A DNA stretch of 64,000 nucleotides from JAWLDA01 sp041686855 (GCA_041686855.1 JAWLDA010000007.1:124001-188000), one strand, 5' to 3'. Positions 8,575-17,612 are shown, counted from the stretch's first letter. Numbers and translations: made by a program. Notes: generated by a model from the sequence alone, not told the origin.

Positions 8575-9303
8575 GTGAGATTGGCAATTTTTGGCGACAT
8601 CCATGGAAACGCGGTTGCGCTCGAAGCGGTGCTCGCGGACATCCGCAAAGTCGGCGCGGATGCTCGGGTCTGTTTGGGCGACATCCCTTTCCGTGGTCCC
8701 CAACCCGTCGAAGCTCTGGAGACGCTTTTCGCCGAGAGGCTCGACGGAGTCGTAGTAGGCAACACCGATCAGTGGCTCGTCCGTGGCTTTCCAGACGGAT
8801 TCTCCCCTGATCCCAAGAAACTGCAACGGCTCACTCGCTTCCGAATGTGGGCCCTCGAGCGCATCGACACGACCTGGCTGGAGCGTTTGGGCGACCTCTG
8901 CCCGTCGTTCACCACTCGTCTGGGAGCGCACACCCTCACCGTGGTGCACGCCTCTGGAACATCGACCGAGGCCTGGTTCGACGCATCCTCAAACGACGAA
9001 GCGCTCCTACCTATCTTCACCGGCGCGGGGGCGTGTGACATCCTCGTGTACGGTCACATTCACACACCGTTTATCAGGCGGCTAAACCGCCGCTGGCTCA
9101 TCAACACCGGAAGCGTCGGCAACCCAGTCGACGGGGATCACCGAGCGTCGTACGTCCTCGTGACCACTCAGGGCGACGATGTACACATGGAGCTGCGCCG
9201 GGTCACCTACGATGTCCACAAGGTGGCCGACATCGCCCGTCAAGTCTCTTTCCCTTTCGCCGATGAGTACGGTGCGGCGCTGCGAGCCGGACAAGCCATC
9301 TGA
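8575..9303 (+). CDS. YfcE/MJ0936-type metallophosphoesterase
   Basis: 242 residues of the calcineurin-like phosphoesterase fold. Metal-binding motifs are in order: FGDIHGN near the start, CLGDIPFRGP, VVGNTDQW (GNxx, usually GNHD or GNCD), VVHAS, and YGHIHTPF. The C-terminus has LINTGSVGNPVDGD, typical of the YfcE/DNA-repair-like family. Substrate is unknown; relatives act on phosphodiesters or nucleotides. GTG 8575 follows AGGAG with 10 nt spacing and places the beta strand LAIFGDIHG at the N-terminus. An in-frame ATG at 8533 lacks a binding site. It is divergent from the SLBB gene, with about 160 nt between them. Confidence 0.87.
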   Translation: MRLAIFGDIHGNAVALEAVLADIRKVGADARVCLGDIPFRGPQPVEALETLFAERLDGVVVGNTDQWLVRGFPDGFSPDPKKLQRLTRFRMWALERIDTTWLERLGDLCPSFTTRLGAHTLTVVHASGTSTEAWFDASSNDEALLPIFTGAGACDILVYGHIHTPFIRRLNRRWLINTGSVGNPVDGDHRASYVLVTTQGDDVHMELRRVTYDVHKVADIARQVSFPFADEYGAALRAGQAI

Positions 9304-9347
9304 TGATGCGTCATCAGGGTGGTTGGGTAACGTTTTACTTTAAGAGA

Positions 9348-10190
9348 TCAGTCGACGAGGAGCTCAACGAGTCCCTTCACTTTGCGGGCCTGCTCCTCGT
9401 CTCGTTCCCGTTCAAAGACGTGAGAGAGGTTGTTGAGCATCCGAGCGATAATCTGCCGTGTCGAACACGGCCGGAGGTACTCTTCGAGGACCGGGTAGCC
9501 CATGGAGCGCAACAACTCTTCGCAGTCTTCCCGATCAAGGAGAGCGCCTTCATTGAAGGGGTCGATCCAAAGGGTCTCATAAGGGCCGTCGTATCGCACG
9601 AGGAAGTGTCCGGGGACGGCAACGCCCGATATCGGCAGATCGAGGCGGTTGGCGATGAGCAAGTAGATGATGGAGAGCGTGATGGGAATGCCGATGCGGC
9701 GCTCGAGCACGCGGTTAATGTAACTGTTCTCAGGGTCGTAAAAGCGGCGATTGTCGGCCCGGAACCCCTCTCTATCAAAGAGATGCTCGTTGATGCAGTC
9801 GACCACATCCTCCATGTACATCTCGTCCCGCAGGGAATCAGAGATGTTGGCGGCGATCCGATCGAGTTCGCGCCCGTAGGCGTCCCACGCAAGATCCGGG
9901 TACGCAAACTGGGCCACGAGCCACGCGCCTCTCTCCAGATCCATCTCATGGTCAGCGAGTCTCGCGTAGCGGACGAAGTCGGCACGCAGGTTTTCAAAGC
10001 GGAGTTGGGCCACAATTTGCCTCGCCCGATGTCGCACGACCTTGTCGTTTGAGCGCATCGCCTCATCAAGGTACGGAAGCGCGGACGGCCCCGCCTTGAG
10101 CAGGTGCTCGCGCACGATGGCGAGATTCTTCTCCTCTTCGTCAAGCAAGCGCACCAGCGCCCGCAAGCGTGAATCGGTGAGCAGTTGCAT
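9348..10190 (-). CDS. SirB1-family transglutaminase-like protein
   Basis: 280 residues. An N-terminal helical, HEAT-like region (LRALVRLLDEEEKNLA, VVRHRARQIVAQL) precedes the SirB1/transglutaminase-like core. The core contains YDPENSYINRVLERRIGIPITL, here broken as YDPENSYINRVLERR and GIPITLSIIYLLIA, then GVAVPGHFLVRYD and WIDPFNEG. The usual catalytic Cys of transglutaminases is not apparent at the expected place, while the His (GHFLVR) and Asp (IDPFN) are. That is common in this family, whose biochemical role is unsettled. ATG 10190 follows AGGGAG at 9 nt. Neighbours give no functional hint. Confidence 0.8.
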   Translation of the reverse strand: MQLLTDSRLRALVRLLDEEEKNLAIVREHLLKAGPSALPYLDEAMRSNDKVVRHRARQIVAQLRFENLRADFVRYARLADHEMDLERGAWLVAQFAYPDLAWDAYGRELDRIAANISDSLRDEMYMEDVVDCINEHLFDREGFRADNRRFYDPENSYINRVLERRIGIPITLSIIYLLIANRLDLPISGVAVPGHFLVRYDGPYETLWIDPFNEGALLDREDCEELLRSMGYPVLEEYLRPCSTRQIIARMLNNLSHVFERERDEEQARKVKGLVELLVD

Positions 10191-10469
10191 TGTCAGCCAC
10201 TCCCTGACGATCCGTCCTAATGGGTGTCCAGAACGACTTACGGGCTGTTTCCTTCCACCTGCGCCCCCTGTTTCCTCCCCTCCGACTATTCGGGTAGAGC
10301 GGGAACACTTGGCACTGCGAGCTTCTCGTTCATCATCGTATGCGAAGCGAACGGTGGCGCACCCAAACAAAATGCGTTGGAAAAAGGTAGAGACCCGACG
10401 CGGGCCGAAGTTGACCACATCATGCGCGGCACCCGCCGCGCCCGGTCTGCGAAGGGAGCATCTCGAGAG

Positions 10470-12149
10470 ATGGCCCAACCAAAGCATCGCTACTGGCGGT
10501 ACAAATTCAAACTGCGTCACGCCGTCATCGCTGCCGCATTGCTCTGGTACGCCGTCGAGTTTTACCAAGCGCCCCCGCTCGTCTGGGCGTACACGTTGCA
10601 GGTCGCCACAACGATTCTTTCTACGCTCTTCTATATAAGTATCTCAATCCTGCACATCGTGGCCCTGTTCTGGTTTTTGGGTCGGGGCCGTATGTACTGG
10701 ATGGACGCCGGTGAGACAGGCGTCACCTTTGACGACTACAAAGGGAACGACCAAGTCCTCGAAGTATCGAGCCGCATCGTCACCTTGCTTAAAGGTGTGA
10801 AGGAATTTAAAGACATGGGCGGTGAGGTCTCCAAGGGCCTCCTTTTGGTGGGCCCACCTGGTACGGGCAAGTCGTACTTGGCCCAGGCGATCGCGCACGA
10901 AGCCGACCTCCCCTTTGCGTACTGTTCGGCGCCCTCGTTCCAAAACATGTTCTTTGGCGTCAGCAACCTGCGAGTGATGATGCTTTACAAGAAGGCGCGC
11001 AAGAAGGCTCTCGAACACGGCGCGTGTATCGTATTTATCGACGAGATTGACGCCATTGGCCAATCCCGCGGCGGTGGCGGCATGGGAATGGGCTTTATGG
11101 GCGCCGGAATGGGCCTCCTTAACGAGCTCTTGCTTCAACTTGATCCGCCAAGGATGGAGTACAGAACCTGGGCCAAGCTGATGCGCCGCGTCGGCTTTCG
11201 ACCCAAACCGGGGCCTCAGCCGGTCGTCTTCACCATCGCCGCGACCAACTTGCCGGAGTCGCTCGATCCGGCGCTGATACGTCCCGGTCGCTTCGACCGA
11301 CAGATCACTGTCGATCCTCCCGACAACGAAGGCCGGATCGAAGTGATACAGTACTACCTCGCTAAGGTGAAGCACAGTCCCATGATTGACGTGCGGCAAC
11401 TCGCTGCGGAAATGGTCGGAGATACACCGGTCAAGATCAAACACATCATTAACGAAGCCGTGATAAAGGCCCACTTTGACAACCGCGACGCCATCACGTA
11501 CGAAGACATCTCGTACGCCCGCGATGTCCATGAGTGGGGACTGCGGCAGCCAATCCGAGATATGTTGCCCGAAGAGCGCCGCCGAATCGCCTACCATGAA
11601 GCAGGCCACGTGGTGGCCCAAATGCGCCTCCTCCCTCACCACCGGGTGGTAAAGGCGACGATCATCCGCCACGGTCGAGCCTATGGTTTTGCCGCGGCCC
11701 GCCCGTTGGTCGAACAGCACATCCGCAGTCGGGAGGAGATCCTCGCCCATATCCAAGTGGCGCTCGCCTCCCGAGCAGCCGAGGAGCGCTACCTCGATAC
11801 AAAGCTTGTCGGAGTCGCCGGCGATTTGCAGACGGCGACTCAGGTTGCCATGCACTTCATCGGCACATGGGGAATGGACGGAACATTGTACTCCCACGCC
11901 GCCGCAGGCGATGTCCGTCCCGACCGTGAGCTGCGCAGTCGCATCAACGCCCTCCTGGACGAGCAACTCGAGTTTGTGCAGGGGATACTCTCCGAAGAGG
12001 ACGCCCTCGTGCACGCCATCGCACGGGAGCTCCTCGCCCGCGAAGAGCTCTTTGGCGACGACATCGACGACCTGGCCCGGCGACACGGCCACGGCCCTTT
12101 CGCCTACCTCGAATTGACAGACCCTGTAGCCGCAGCTCGTGACGACTAA
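10470..12149 (+). CDS. FtsH-like membrane AAA+ zinc metalloprotease
   Basis: 559 residues from ATG 10470, which has AAGGGAG 11 nt upstream. Two N-terminal membrane segments (about 18-33 and 42-70) are separated by a very short loop. The AAA module has Walker A GPPGTGKS (128-135), the pore loop MFFGV (160-164), Walker B VFIDEID (188-194) and the second region of homology ALIRPGRFDRQ. The peptidase domain carries HEAGH (376-380) and a later Asp in GDLQTATQ. It should degrade membrane or cytosolic substrates using ATP. It lacks the folded periplasmic domain of FtsH and has a basic insertion (RTWAKLMRRVGFRPKPGPQ) after LLLQLD. Its end overlaps the convergent permease gene by 4 nt. Confidence 0.87.
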   Translation: MAQPKHRYWRYKFKLRHAVIAAALLWYAVEFYQAPPLVWAYTLQVATTILSTLFYISISILHIVALFWFLGRGRMYWMDAGETGVTFDDYKGNDQVLEVSSRIVTLLKGVKEFKDMGGEVSKGLLLVGPPGTGKSYLAQAIAHEADLPFAYCSAPSFQNMFFGVSNLRVMMLYKKARKKALEHGACIVFIDEIDAIGQSRGGGGMGMGFMGAGMGLLNELLLQLDPPRMEYRTWAKLMRRVGFRPKPGPQPVVFTIAATNLPESLDPALIRPGRFDRQITVDPPDNEGRIEVIQYYLAKVKHSPMIDVRQLAAEMVGDTPVKIKHIINEAVIKAHFDNRDAITYEDISYARDVHEWGLRQPIRDMLPEERRRIAYHEAGHVVAQMRLLPHHRVVKATIIRHGRAYGFAAARPLVEQHIRSREEILAHIQVALASRAAEERYLDTKLVGVAGDLQTATQVAMHFIGTWGMDGTLYSHAAAGDVRPDRELRSRINALLDEQLEFVQGILSEEDALVHAIARELLAREELFGDDIDDLARRHGHGPFAYLELTDPVAAARDD

Positions 12150-13138
12150 AGCATCTTACGGATCGAGTCGACCACGACGATTGCGGCGGTGGTCAGGACC
12201 GTGTAGGCAAAGGCACGTCGTAACCGATCGTTAGGAATCCGGGCCGAGAGCCTCGCGCCGTAACGCACACCGACGAACGATCCCAGCCAAAGCGAGATGA
12301 CGACAGGCCACAGGACCATGCCCATCATTAGGTAGCGGGCGCCGCTGTACACGGCGACAGAAGACGTGATCAACGATGCCGTCCCTACGGCGACGACGGT
12401 CGGAAGATTGAGCACGTAGATGAGGACCGGCATGTTGATAAAGCCCCCACCCACGCCTAGCAGCCCTGTCAGGATTGCGACGAAGAAGCCGATCCCTGCC
12501 GGGACCCACAGACTCATCTGTCGGTCAGGATCCGTCGAGAGTGTGAAGCGCGGCCTCGCCTGAACCTGCGCAATCCATCGGGCCATAATCGACTGGCTCG
12601 GCTCGCTGCGCCCCTCATCGTTGTTATCGTCACGGGTCGCGGCCTGCTCGCTGCGAGCGGAGCCTCGCACCGCGCGGCTCGACGTCTTTTGAGTCTCGAC
12701 CAACATGGCCCAGCCCAAGCTGCCTAAAAGGACAACAAAAAGGAAAGCCATGCTTAGATCGAAACCCGACACACTCCGACCGCCAATGGTAACGTCCCCG
12801 ATGGCGCTCAGTGTCTTTTGCACGCGCACACCGGTTTCGGCACCGATGAACGAGCCTGCTAAGAGTGAGGCACCGAGTTTGAGGTCCACGTGCCCCAATT
12901 TCATGTGCTGACGGGTTCCAACCCACGACATCGCTGCCATTTGGACGAGGCCACTGCCCACGGCGAGGTTGTATGGCAAGCCAAAGATGACATTGAGTAG
13001 CGGTGTCAACAAGAATCCCCCACCGACGCCAAAGAGCCCAGCCAACATTCCCACCACGAGGCCTAGGAGTGCGTAGCCAACTACTCGGATGACATCAACG
13101 TATGCGAGGAGCTCTTGTTCCAACTGTTCCACCCTCAT
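12146..13138 (-). CDS. TauE/SafE-family (sulfite exporter-like) permease
   Basis: 330 residues with about eight membrane segments in two homologous halves. Each half begins with the family's glycine-rich signature: GMLAGLFGVGGGFLLTPLL in the first and AILTGLLGVGGGFINMPVL in the second. Family members export sulfite, sulfoacetate or other sulfur and organic anions. The central hydrophilic loop (residues about 155-200, SSRAVRGSARSEQAATRDD) is longer than usual. The gene is convergent with and touches the protease gene. The sulfatases lie 15 kb away, so a link to sulfur release is only speculation. Confidence 0.85.
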   Translation of the reverse strand: MRVEQLEQELLAYVDVIRVVGYALLGLVVGMLAGLFGVGGGFLLTPLLNVIFGLPYNLAVGSGLVQMAAMSWVGTRQHMKLGHVDLKLGASLLAGSFIGAETGVRVQKTLSAIGDVTIGGRSVSGFDLSMAFLFVVLLGSLGWAMLVETQKTSSRAVRGSARSEQAATRDDNNDEGRSEPSQSIMARWIAQVQARPRFTLSTDPDRQMSLWVPAGIGFFVAILTGLLGVGGGFINMPVLIYVLNLPTVVAVGTASLITSSVAVYSGARYLMMGMVLWPVVISLWLGSFVGVRYGARLSARIPNDRLRRAFAYTVLTTAAIVVVDSIRKML

Positions 13139-13739
13139 TCTTCGTCCAAAGTAAATCCACGTCGTAAATCCACGTCCGAATTGAACCCGCTCAGGACCAC
13201 CACGATGCGAGTCTGTTGCGAGAGATTGTACGTGATATATGGTATATCATACGAATTCACTTGGCTACTTGTACGTACAAGCGACACGTCTAAGTGTAAT
13301 TGGTCGCCAATTCCTCTTTACCTGCAGAACGAGACTGGCAGGTTTCTGAAACTTGCACAAAGTAGATGTGTGCGACATGTCGTTGAGGTGAGGTGCATGG
13401 AGGGCGAAGGGCATGTAATGCGAGCGTCGCCAAGTGACGTGAAGGCTAGCGGGCCCGAGCGATGCCGAGGAAAGCAATGGCAGAGCGACGCCCGAGCTGA
13501 CGGATGGAGAGACGCTGGGCTAGCGACCCGGAGGTGCGAAGAAAGGGTTGACAAGACGGTAATCCTCAAGACTCGACGACGTTATTACCCATTCTCCGAG
13601 ACTCACTAAGGTCATACCCCGCCAACGTTTGCTTGTAACGGCGGCCGATTACCACCGCCGCCAGCACTCGGCAATCATTCAGGACCCAGCGTTGATACCC
13701 TCAGGATGAGGTGACGTTTCTCACGGGCGGGGAGTCGTT
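13139..13739. other. Intergenic region with a cluster of palindromes
   Basis: No convincing gene. A 13-bp direct repeat, GTAAATCCACGTC, is at 13151-13163 and 13164-13176. Three palindromes lie within 80 bp: TGATATATGGTATATCA (13233-13249), CTTGTACGTACAAG (13268-13281, perfect) and AATTGGTCGCCAATT (13298-13312). The purine-rich stretch 13380-13560 has no recognisable RNA family. They may be operators for the divergent permease gene, or remains of a mobile element. Confidence 0.45.
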
Positions 13740-14855
13740 TCTCACAGGGCTTGAATCGAATCCATTTGCTGCCATGTATTCCCACCATTATCCATCCGGA
13801 TGTGATCATCGCTGGGTGGGTGCTATGTCGCAATTCTTAAGGCCCTGCTAGAGGCGTCGCACATTCTTGGCTGATCGGCTCGGTCCGCGGCAATCCACGA
13901 AATCCGGCCCTTGTTACCCTTTCCACGAGGTGTATTTGCTCACAGGGTGGGAATTGCTCCTCAGAATAGGGGGATCACCTCCATTTTCGACCATTAATTC
14001 CCATCATCATCCATCCGGATGTGATCATCGCTGGGTGGGTGCTATGTCGCAATTCTTAAGACCCTGCTAGAGGCGTCGCACATTTTTGGCTAATCGGCGC
14101 GGTTCGAGGCAATCCACGAAATCCGGCCCTTGTTACCCTCTCCACGAGGTGTATTTGCTCACAGGGTGGGAATTGCTCCTCAAAATGGGGGGATCATCTC
14201 CATTTTCGACCATTAATTCCCATCATCATCCATCCGGATGTGATCATCGCTGGGTGGGTGCTATGTCGCCATTCCTTAGGCCCTGCTAGAGGCGTCGCGC
14301 ATTTTTGGCTGATCGGCGCGGTTCGAGGCAATCCACGAAATCCGGCCCTTGTTACCCTCTCCACGAGGTGTATTTGCTCACAGGGTGGGAATTACTCCTC
14401 AAAATAGGGGGATCACCTCCATTTTCCAACGCAAATTTCCGTCATTATCCATCCAGATATGCGTCTCGCTCGATGGGTACTATGACGCCATTCCTAAGGC
14501 CCTGCTAGAAGCGTCGCACGTTCTCCGCAGCTCCACGCGGTCCGCGGCAATCCACGAAATCCGGCCCTTGTTACCCTCTCCACGAGGTGTATTTGCTCAC
14601 AGGGTGGGAATTGCTCCTCAAAATAGGGGGATCACCTCCATTTTCCAACGCAAATTTCCACTATAATCCATCCAGGTATGCGTCTCGCTCGATGGGTGCT
14701 ATGACGCCATTCCTAAGGACCTGCTAGAAGCGTCGCACGTTCTCCGCAGCTCCACGCGGTCCGCGGCAATCCACGAAATCCAGCCCTTGTTTCCCTCTCC
14801 GCGAGGAATCATTCCTCACAGGGTGGGAATTGCTCCTCAAAATGCGGGGAGTCAA
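13740..14855. repeat. Tandem array of about five 219-bp units
   Basis: The anchor CAATCCACGA occurs at 13891, 14110, 14329, 14548 and 14767, always exactly 219 bp apart. A diverged partial unit lies on the left and the last unit is cut short. About 100 bp of each unit is nearly invariant (from CACGAAATCC to CACCTCCATTTT). The rest comes in two types: early units carry CATCCGGATGTGATCATCGC, later ones a variant with CGTCTCGCTCGATGGG. Short open frames of 67 codons recur, but have no binding sites. It is non-coding as far as I can see. Confidence 0.9.
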
Positions 14856-14884
14856 TGTAACTTGAACGGAAACCTTGAAGAGCA

Positions 14885-15080
14885 CCCTGGACGCGCCACT
14901 TGGACGAGACTCATGGACGAGGCACTTGCACCAGACACTTGGACGAGTATCCGAAGAAATTCTCTTATACATAAAAGGACTGGATCTGAGAGAGCGGTTT
15001 GGCGGATCTGAAGTATTAGCGGACCTGAGAAAGCGGATCTATGCAGGCCGATCTAGCAGGCGGATTGAGGTATCGGGGGA
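14885..15080. repeat. Degenerate short repeats between the 219-bp array and the IS
   Basis: Two runs of imperfect motifs. Around 14885-14950, CACTTGGACGAG-like units recur (ACTTGGACGAG, CATGGACGAG, CACTTGGACGAG). Around 14979-15080, GCGGATCTGA-like units recur (TGGATCTGAG, GCGGATCTGA, GCGGACCTGA, GCGGATCTAT). They are not coding and match no known terminal repeat. Confidence 0.6.
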
Positions 15081-15124
15081 TCTAGTACACCGTTCCTCAA
15101 GTTCGTATAGGTAATATCTCCAAC

Positions 15125-16335
15125 CTACATCAAAAGGCAAGGGAGGATTGACAAATGGTGGCGCGAAATGGTCAAAAACAAGTTCTGGAGGTCATTTCGT
15201 GCGCCATCCCGAGTTCAATCCTACCTTCACCGACGAAGAGATCCAGAAAGCCCGAGAGATCTGTCGCCGGCGCAATGCGCCACACGTTCAGGTGCAACGG
15301 GCCCAACTCGCGCTTTACCTCCACGAACATCCCGGTGCCTTTAGCTCGCACGTGGCGAACGTCTTGGGGTTGCACGAACAGACCGTGCGCAAGTGGCGCA
15401 AGCGCTGGGTCAAGGTTGGTTTCACACTGGAGGATGAGCCCCGGTCGGGACGGCCGCGGCGTTTTTCCCCCTGAAGATCGAGCTCAGGCGCTGTCCTTTG
15501 CGTGCGAACTCCCGACCCACTACGGCCTTCCCTTCAGTCATTTCACGACCGACCTCCTGGCTTACATTCACGAGCAATCTGATGGACCTCGAATGGCGTT
15601 GACCACCCTATGGCGCTGGTTGAAGGAGCATGCGCTACGTCCTTGGCAGTCTCGAATGTGGATCTTTCCCCGAGACCCCAACTTTCTTGCCAAAGCGACA
15701 CCTGTGCTCGATCTTTATCAAGGCATGTGGCAAGGCGAGCCACTCGGACCCGACGACTGCGTGATTTGTGCCGACGAGAAACCAGGTATTCAGGTACTCG
15801 AGCGGCGACACCCACCGACAGCACCGAGATCCGGCCGTTGCACCCGCATCGAGCATGAGTACGTTCGCCACGGTACGGTAGCGTATCTTGCGGCGCTCGA
15901 TGTCCACTCCGGACGCGTCATGGGCCGTGTTGAATCCAAAACCGGTATTCAGCCTTTCATGCGATTGGTCGATCACGTGATGCGTCGCAGACCCTTTCGG
16001 CAGGCTCGACGGGTCTTTTGGATCGTTGACAACGGATCCTCGCACCAGCCTACGACCTTTCCGGATCGGTTGCGGCAGCGCTATCCCAACGCCATTGCTG
16101 TCCATCTTCCGATACACGCAAGTTGGCTCAACCAAGCGGAGCTCTACTTCTCGATTCTCCAGCGAAAGGTGCTTGCCAAGGGGCATTTCACGAGCCAGAA
16201 CGCACTCTCAGGTGCGATACTCGACTTCCAGCGATACTACGCTCGAAACGCGAAACCGTTTAACTGGAGGTTCACGGCACGCGATCTTAAACAACGACTT
16301 ACAGCCTTGTCATACTGATGCGAACATGCGGAACG
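15125..16335 (+). mobile_element. IS630-family insertion sequence (ends not resolved)
   Basis: The element is inferred from the transposase at 15199-16318. Possible end sequences share only TGACAA (TTGACAAAT near 15147 and, inverted, ATGACAAGG near 16308), so true terminal inverted repeats and the TA target duplication are not established. It lies next to the 219-bp array, and both flanks carry degenerate repeats. Confidence 0.5.
15199..16318 (+). CDS. IS630-family transposase in two frames (+1 shift)
   Basis: The first frame (GTG 15199 to TGA 15474, 91 codons) begins after TGGAGG at 7 nt. It encodes the helix-turn-helix domain: VANVLGLHEQTVRKWRKRW, then EPRSGRPRRFSP. The second frame continues as EDRAQALSF... 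to 16318. It carries the DDE core: Asp in CADEKPGIQV, Asp in WIVDNGSSH and Glu in SWLNQAELYFSILQR. The shift is +1 at a T5-C5 run directly followed by TGA (UUU UCC CCC UGA, near 15463-15474). That could be a programmed +1 slip at CCC-UGA or a one-base disabling mutation. Product length after the shift is normal for IS630. Confidence 0.8.
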
Positions 16336-16514
16336 GTGTACTAGGGATTCTAGGGATTCTAAGCATGCGGATCAGCAGGCGGACCTACACGGATGGATCC
16401 AACGGAGCAGCGTCAACGGAACAGTGTCAACGACGGCAAAGCAGTGTCTATTGAAAGGCGGGGACAGTTCTCCCAAGGTTCTCCCGCGGCTCTCCCTCGC
16501 CCCTTACGCAACAC
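16319..16514. repeat. Short degenerate repeats downstream of the IS
   Basis: CTAGGGATT occurs twice in tandem at 16341-16359. A run of GCGGATCAGCAGGCGGACC-like and GCGTCAACGGAACAGTGTCAACG-like motifs (shown only in part) fills 16367-16437. No gene is seen. The style matches the repeats on the other flank of the IS. Confidence 0.45.
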
Positions 16515-17243
16515 TCACCGCAGCTCTGTGAAGAAACGGAATCGGTCGCCGCGCACGATACTTCTGCGCCACTCGAAAGGGCGGATCTCGTCGTTGTATG
16601 TGAGTCTCTCGATATGAAAGGCCGGCTGCCCCACTTTGGCTTCGAGTACTTCCGCCTCGAAGGAGTCAAGGACGACCGGCTCGAGATACTCTTCAGCCTT
16701 GATCACACTCAAGCCGGTCGCAGTTTCAACAACGTCGTAGATGGACTCTGCTGTTAGATCGGCCTCCAGGAGCGAGCGCGCCCCCTCGCCGCAGACATAG
16801 GAGAGCTCGAGAGCAAGTGGGATTTGGTCAAGCAGGCGGACGCGCTCCACCAACACCCCTCGGGCGCCCGCCTCCCGTCGTAGGCGAACTCGGATATCGT
16901 CGGGGAGGTCGACCTCGGCCTGCTGCACGGTCCTTGAGGAGAGCGCCAGCCCTTTGCTCTTGAGGTCTCGACCCAGGGCGTAAAAGCGGAACAGGCTTTG
17001 CTCCAGCTTAGGCTTGGCCACAAAGCTCCCTTTGCCTTTTAAAGAGTAGATGAGCCCTTCCTGCTGTAGCTCGGATAAGGCTTTGCGCACTGTGGCGCGA
17101 CTCACCCCATAGGCGCCGGCGAGTTGGTGCTCAGAGGGCAACGGATCGTCAGGACGGAGTGTGCCCTGGCGAATTTGATCGCCAAGGATCACTTTAAGTT
17201 GATGATAATATGGAACGAAACTTTGCGGATCAATCTGTGCCAT
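16515..17243 (-). CDS. GntR-family regulator, HutC/UTRA subgroup
   Basis: 242 residues. The winged helix-turn-helix covers residues 10-75 (YYHQLKVILGDQIRQG, LPSEHQLAGAYGVSRATVRKA, LIYSLKGKGSFVA). A UTRA effector-binding domain follows (GVLVERVRLLDQIPLALELSYV, FHIERLTYND, FEWRRSIVRGDRFRFF). UTRA regulators sense sugars, amino acids or, as in PhnF, phosphonate-related signals. It lies 15 nt downstream of a small unknown gene on the same strand. It is about 1.4 kb from the phn transporter genes, with the PHP gene between, so control of the phn/PHP region is plausible but unproven. Confidence 0.88.
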   Translation of the reverse strand: MAQIDPQSFVPYYHQLKVILGDQIRQGTLRPDDPLPSEHQLAGAYGVSRATVRKALSELQQEGLIYSLKGKGSFVAKPKLEQSLFRFYALGRDLKSKGLALSSRTVQQAEVDLPDDIRVRLRREAGARGVLVERVRLLDQIPLALELSYVCGEGARSLLEADLTAESIYDVVETATGLSVIKAEEYLEPVVLDSFEAEVLEAKVGQPAFHIERLTYNDEIRPFEWRRSIVRGDRFRFFTELR

Positions 17244-17258
17244 GGCACACTCGCGAGC

Positions 17259-17576
17259 CTACTCTTGGATGTAGACCACTTTCTCCACATAATCCGCGGA
17301 GAGCGGCCAGGTGTGCGGCAGACCGTACTTGATACAAATTGTCTCCCACCAGTTTGCCTTGCGCTCGGCCATCTCCTTAGCGAGTGTCAGGGTGATATGG
17401 GAAAGCCGGGCTGCTTCGTACGACAGAGCAATCTCACGAAACTCCGCTGCCTCTTCCTCTGTGAGGGTCGCCACGACCGTTCCTTCGGCAGGTTTGGCCG
17501 CTTCGACATTGTCGCGAATCCGCATCATTCCCATGTCCATCACCTCGGTTACTACATAGTAGGCATCATTGAACAT
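17259..17576 (-). CDS. Small conserved-looking protein of unknown function
   Basis: 105 residues from ATG 17576. I do not recognise a family. The middle is helical and charged (LTEEEAAEFREIALSYEAAR, LTLAKEMAERKANWWETI) and the end is aromatic-rich (YGLPHTWPLSADYVEKVVYI). There is no signal peptide or membrane segment. The frame runs on upstream to about 17867 but then overlaps the divergent PHP gene antisense, so a start near 17576 is more likely. No strong binding site is seen; downstream ATGs at residues 13-17 are alternatives. It is 15 nt upstream of the GntR gene and probably co-transcribed. It may be a cofactor or sensor for that regulator. Confidence 0.55.
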   Translation of the reverse strand: MFNDAYYVVTEVMDMGMMRIRDNVEAAKPAEGTVVATLTEEEAAEFREIALSYEAARLSHITLTLAKEMAERKANWWETICIKYGLPHTWPLSADYVEKVVYIQE

Positions 17577-17612
17577 TCTACCACACCAAAGCCCAGCATT
17601 TAACCCTTCCCG

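Noticed and set aside
5439..8949. Two separate SLBB genes (5439-7454 and 7267-8949)
   Set aside because: Both run into the N gap; repeat spacing shows one reading frame interrupted by an arbitrary 100-N filler. The part upstream of 8415 also lacks a start and overlaps the divergent gene.
10644..12092. Long minus-strand open frame opposite the FtsH-like gene
   Set aside because: Antisense shadow in GC-rich coding DNA; no domain, and the plus strand has full AAA and protease motifs.
13380..13560. Purine-rich stretch that might be RNase P, SRP or tmRNA
   Set aside because: None of the conserved blocks of those RNAs could be found.
13115..13609. 164-codon plus-strand frame between tauE and the 219-bp array
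   Set aside because: Starts inside tauE antisense, has no ribosome-binding site, and its composition (many Arg, Cys, Ser) is not protein-like.
13867..14508. Three 67-codon frames repeated every 219 bp
   Set aside because: They repeat only because the DNA repeats; there is no binding site and later units lose the start.
13740..14855. CRISPR array
   Set aside because: Units are 219 bp with no short repeat/unique spacer alternation, and no cas genes are present.
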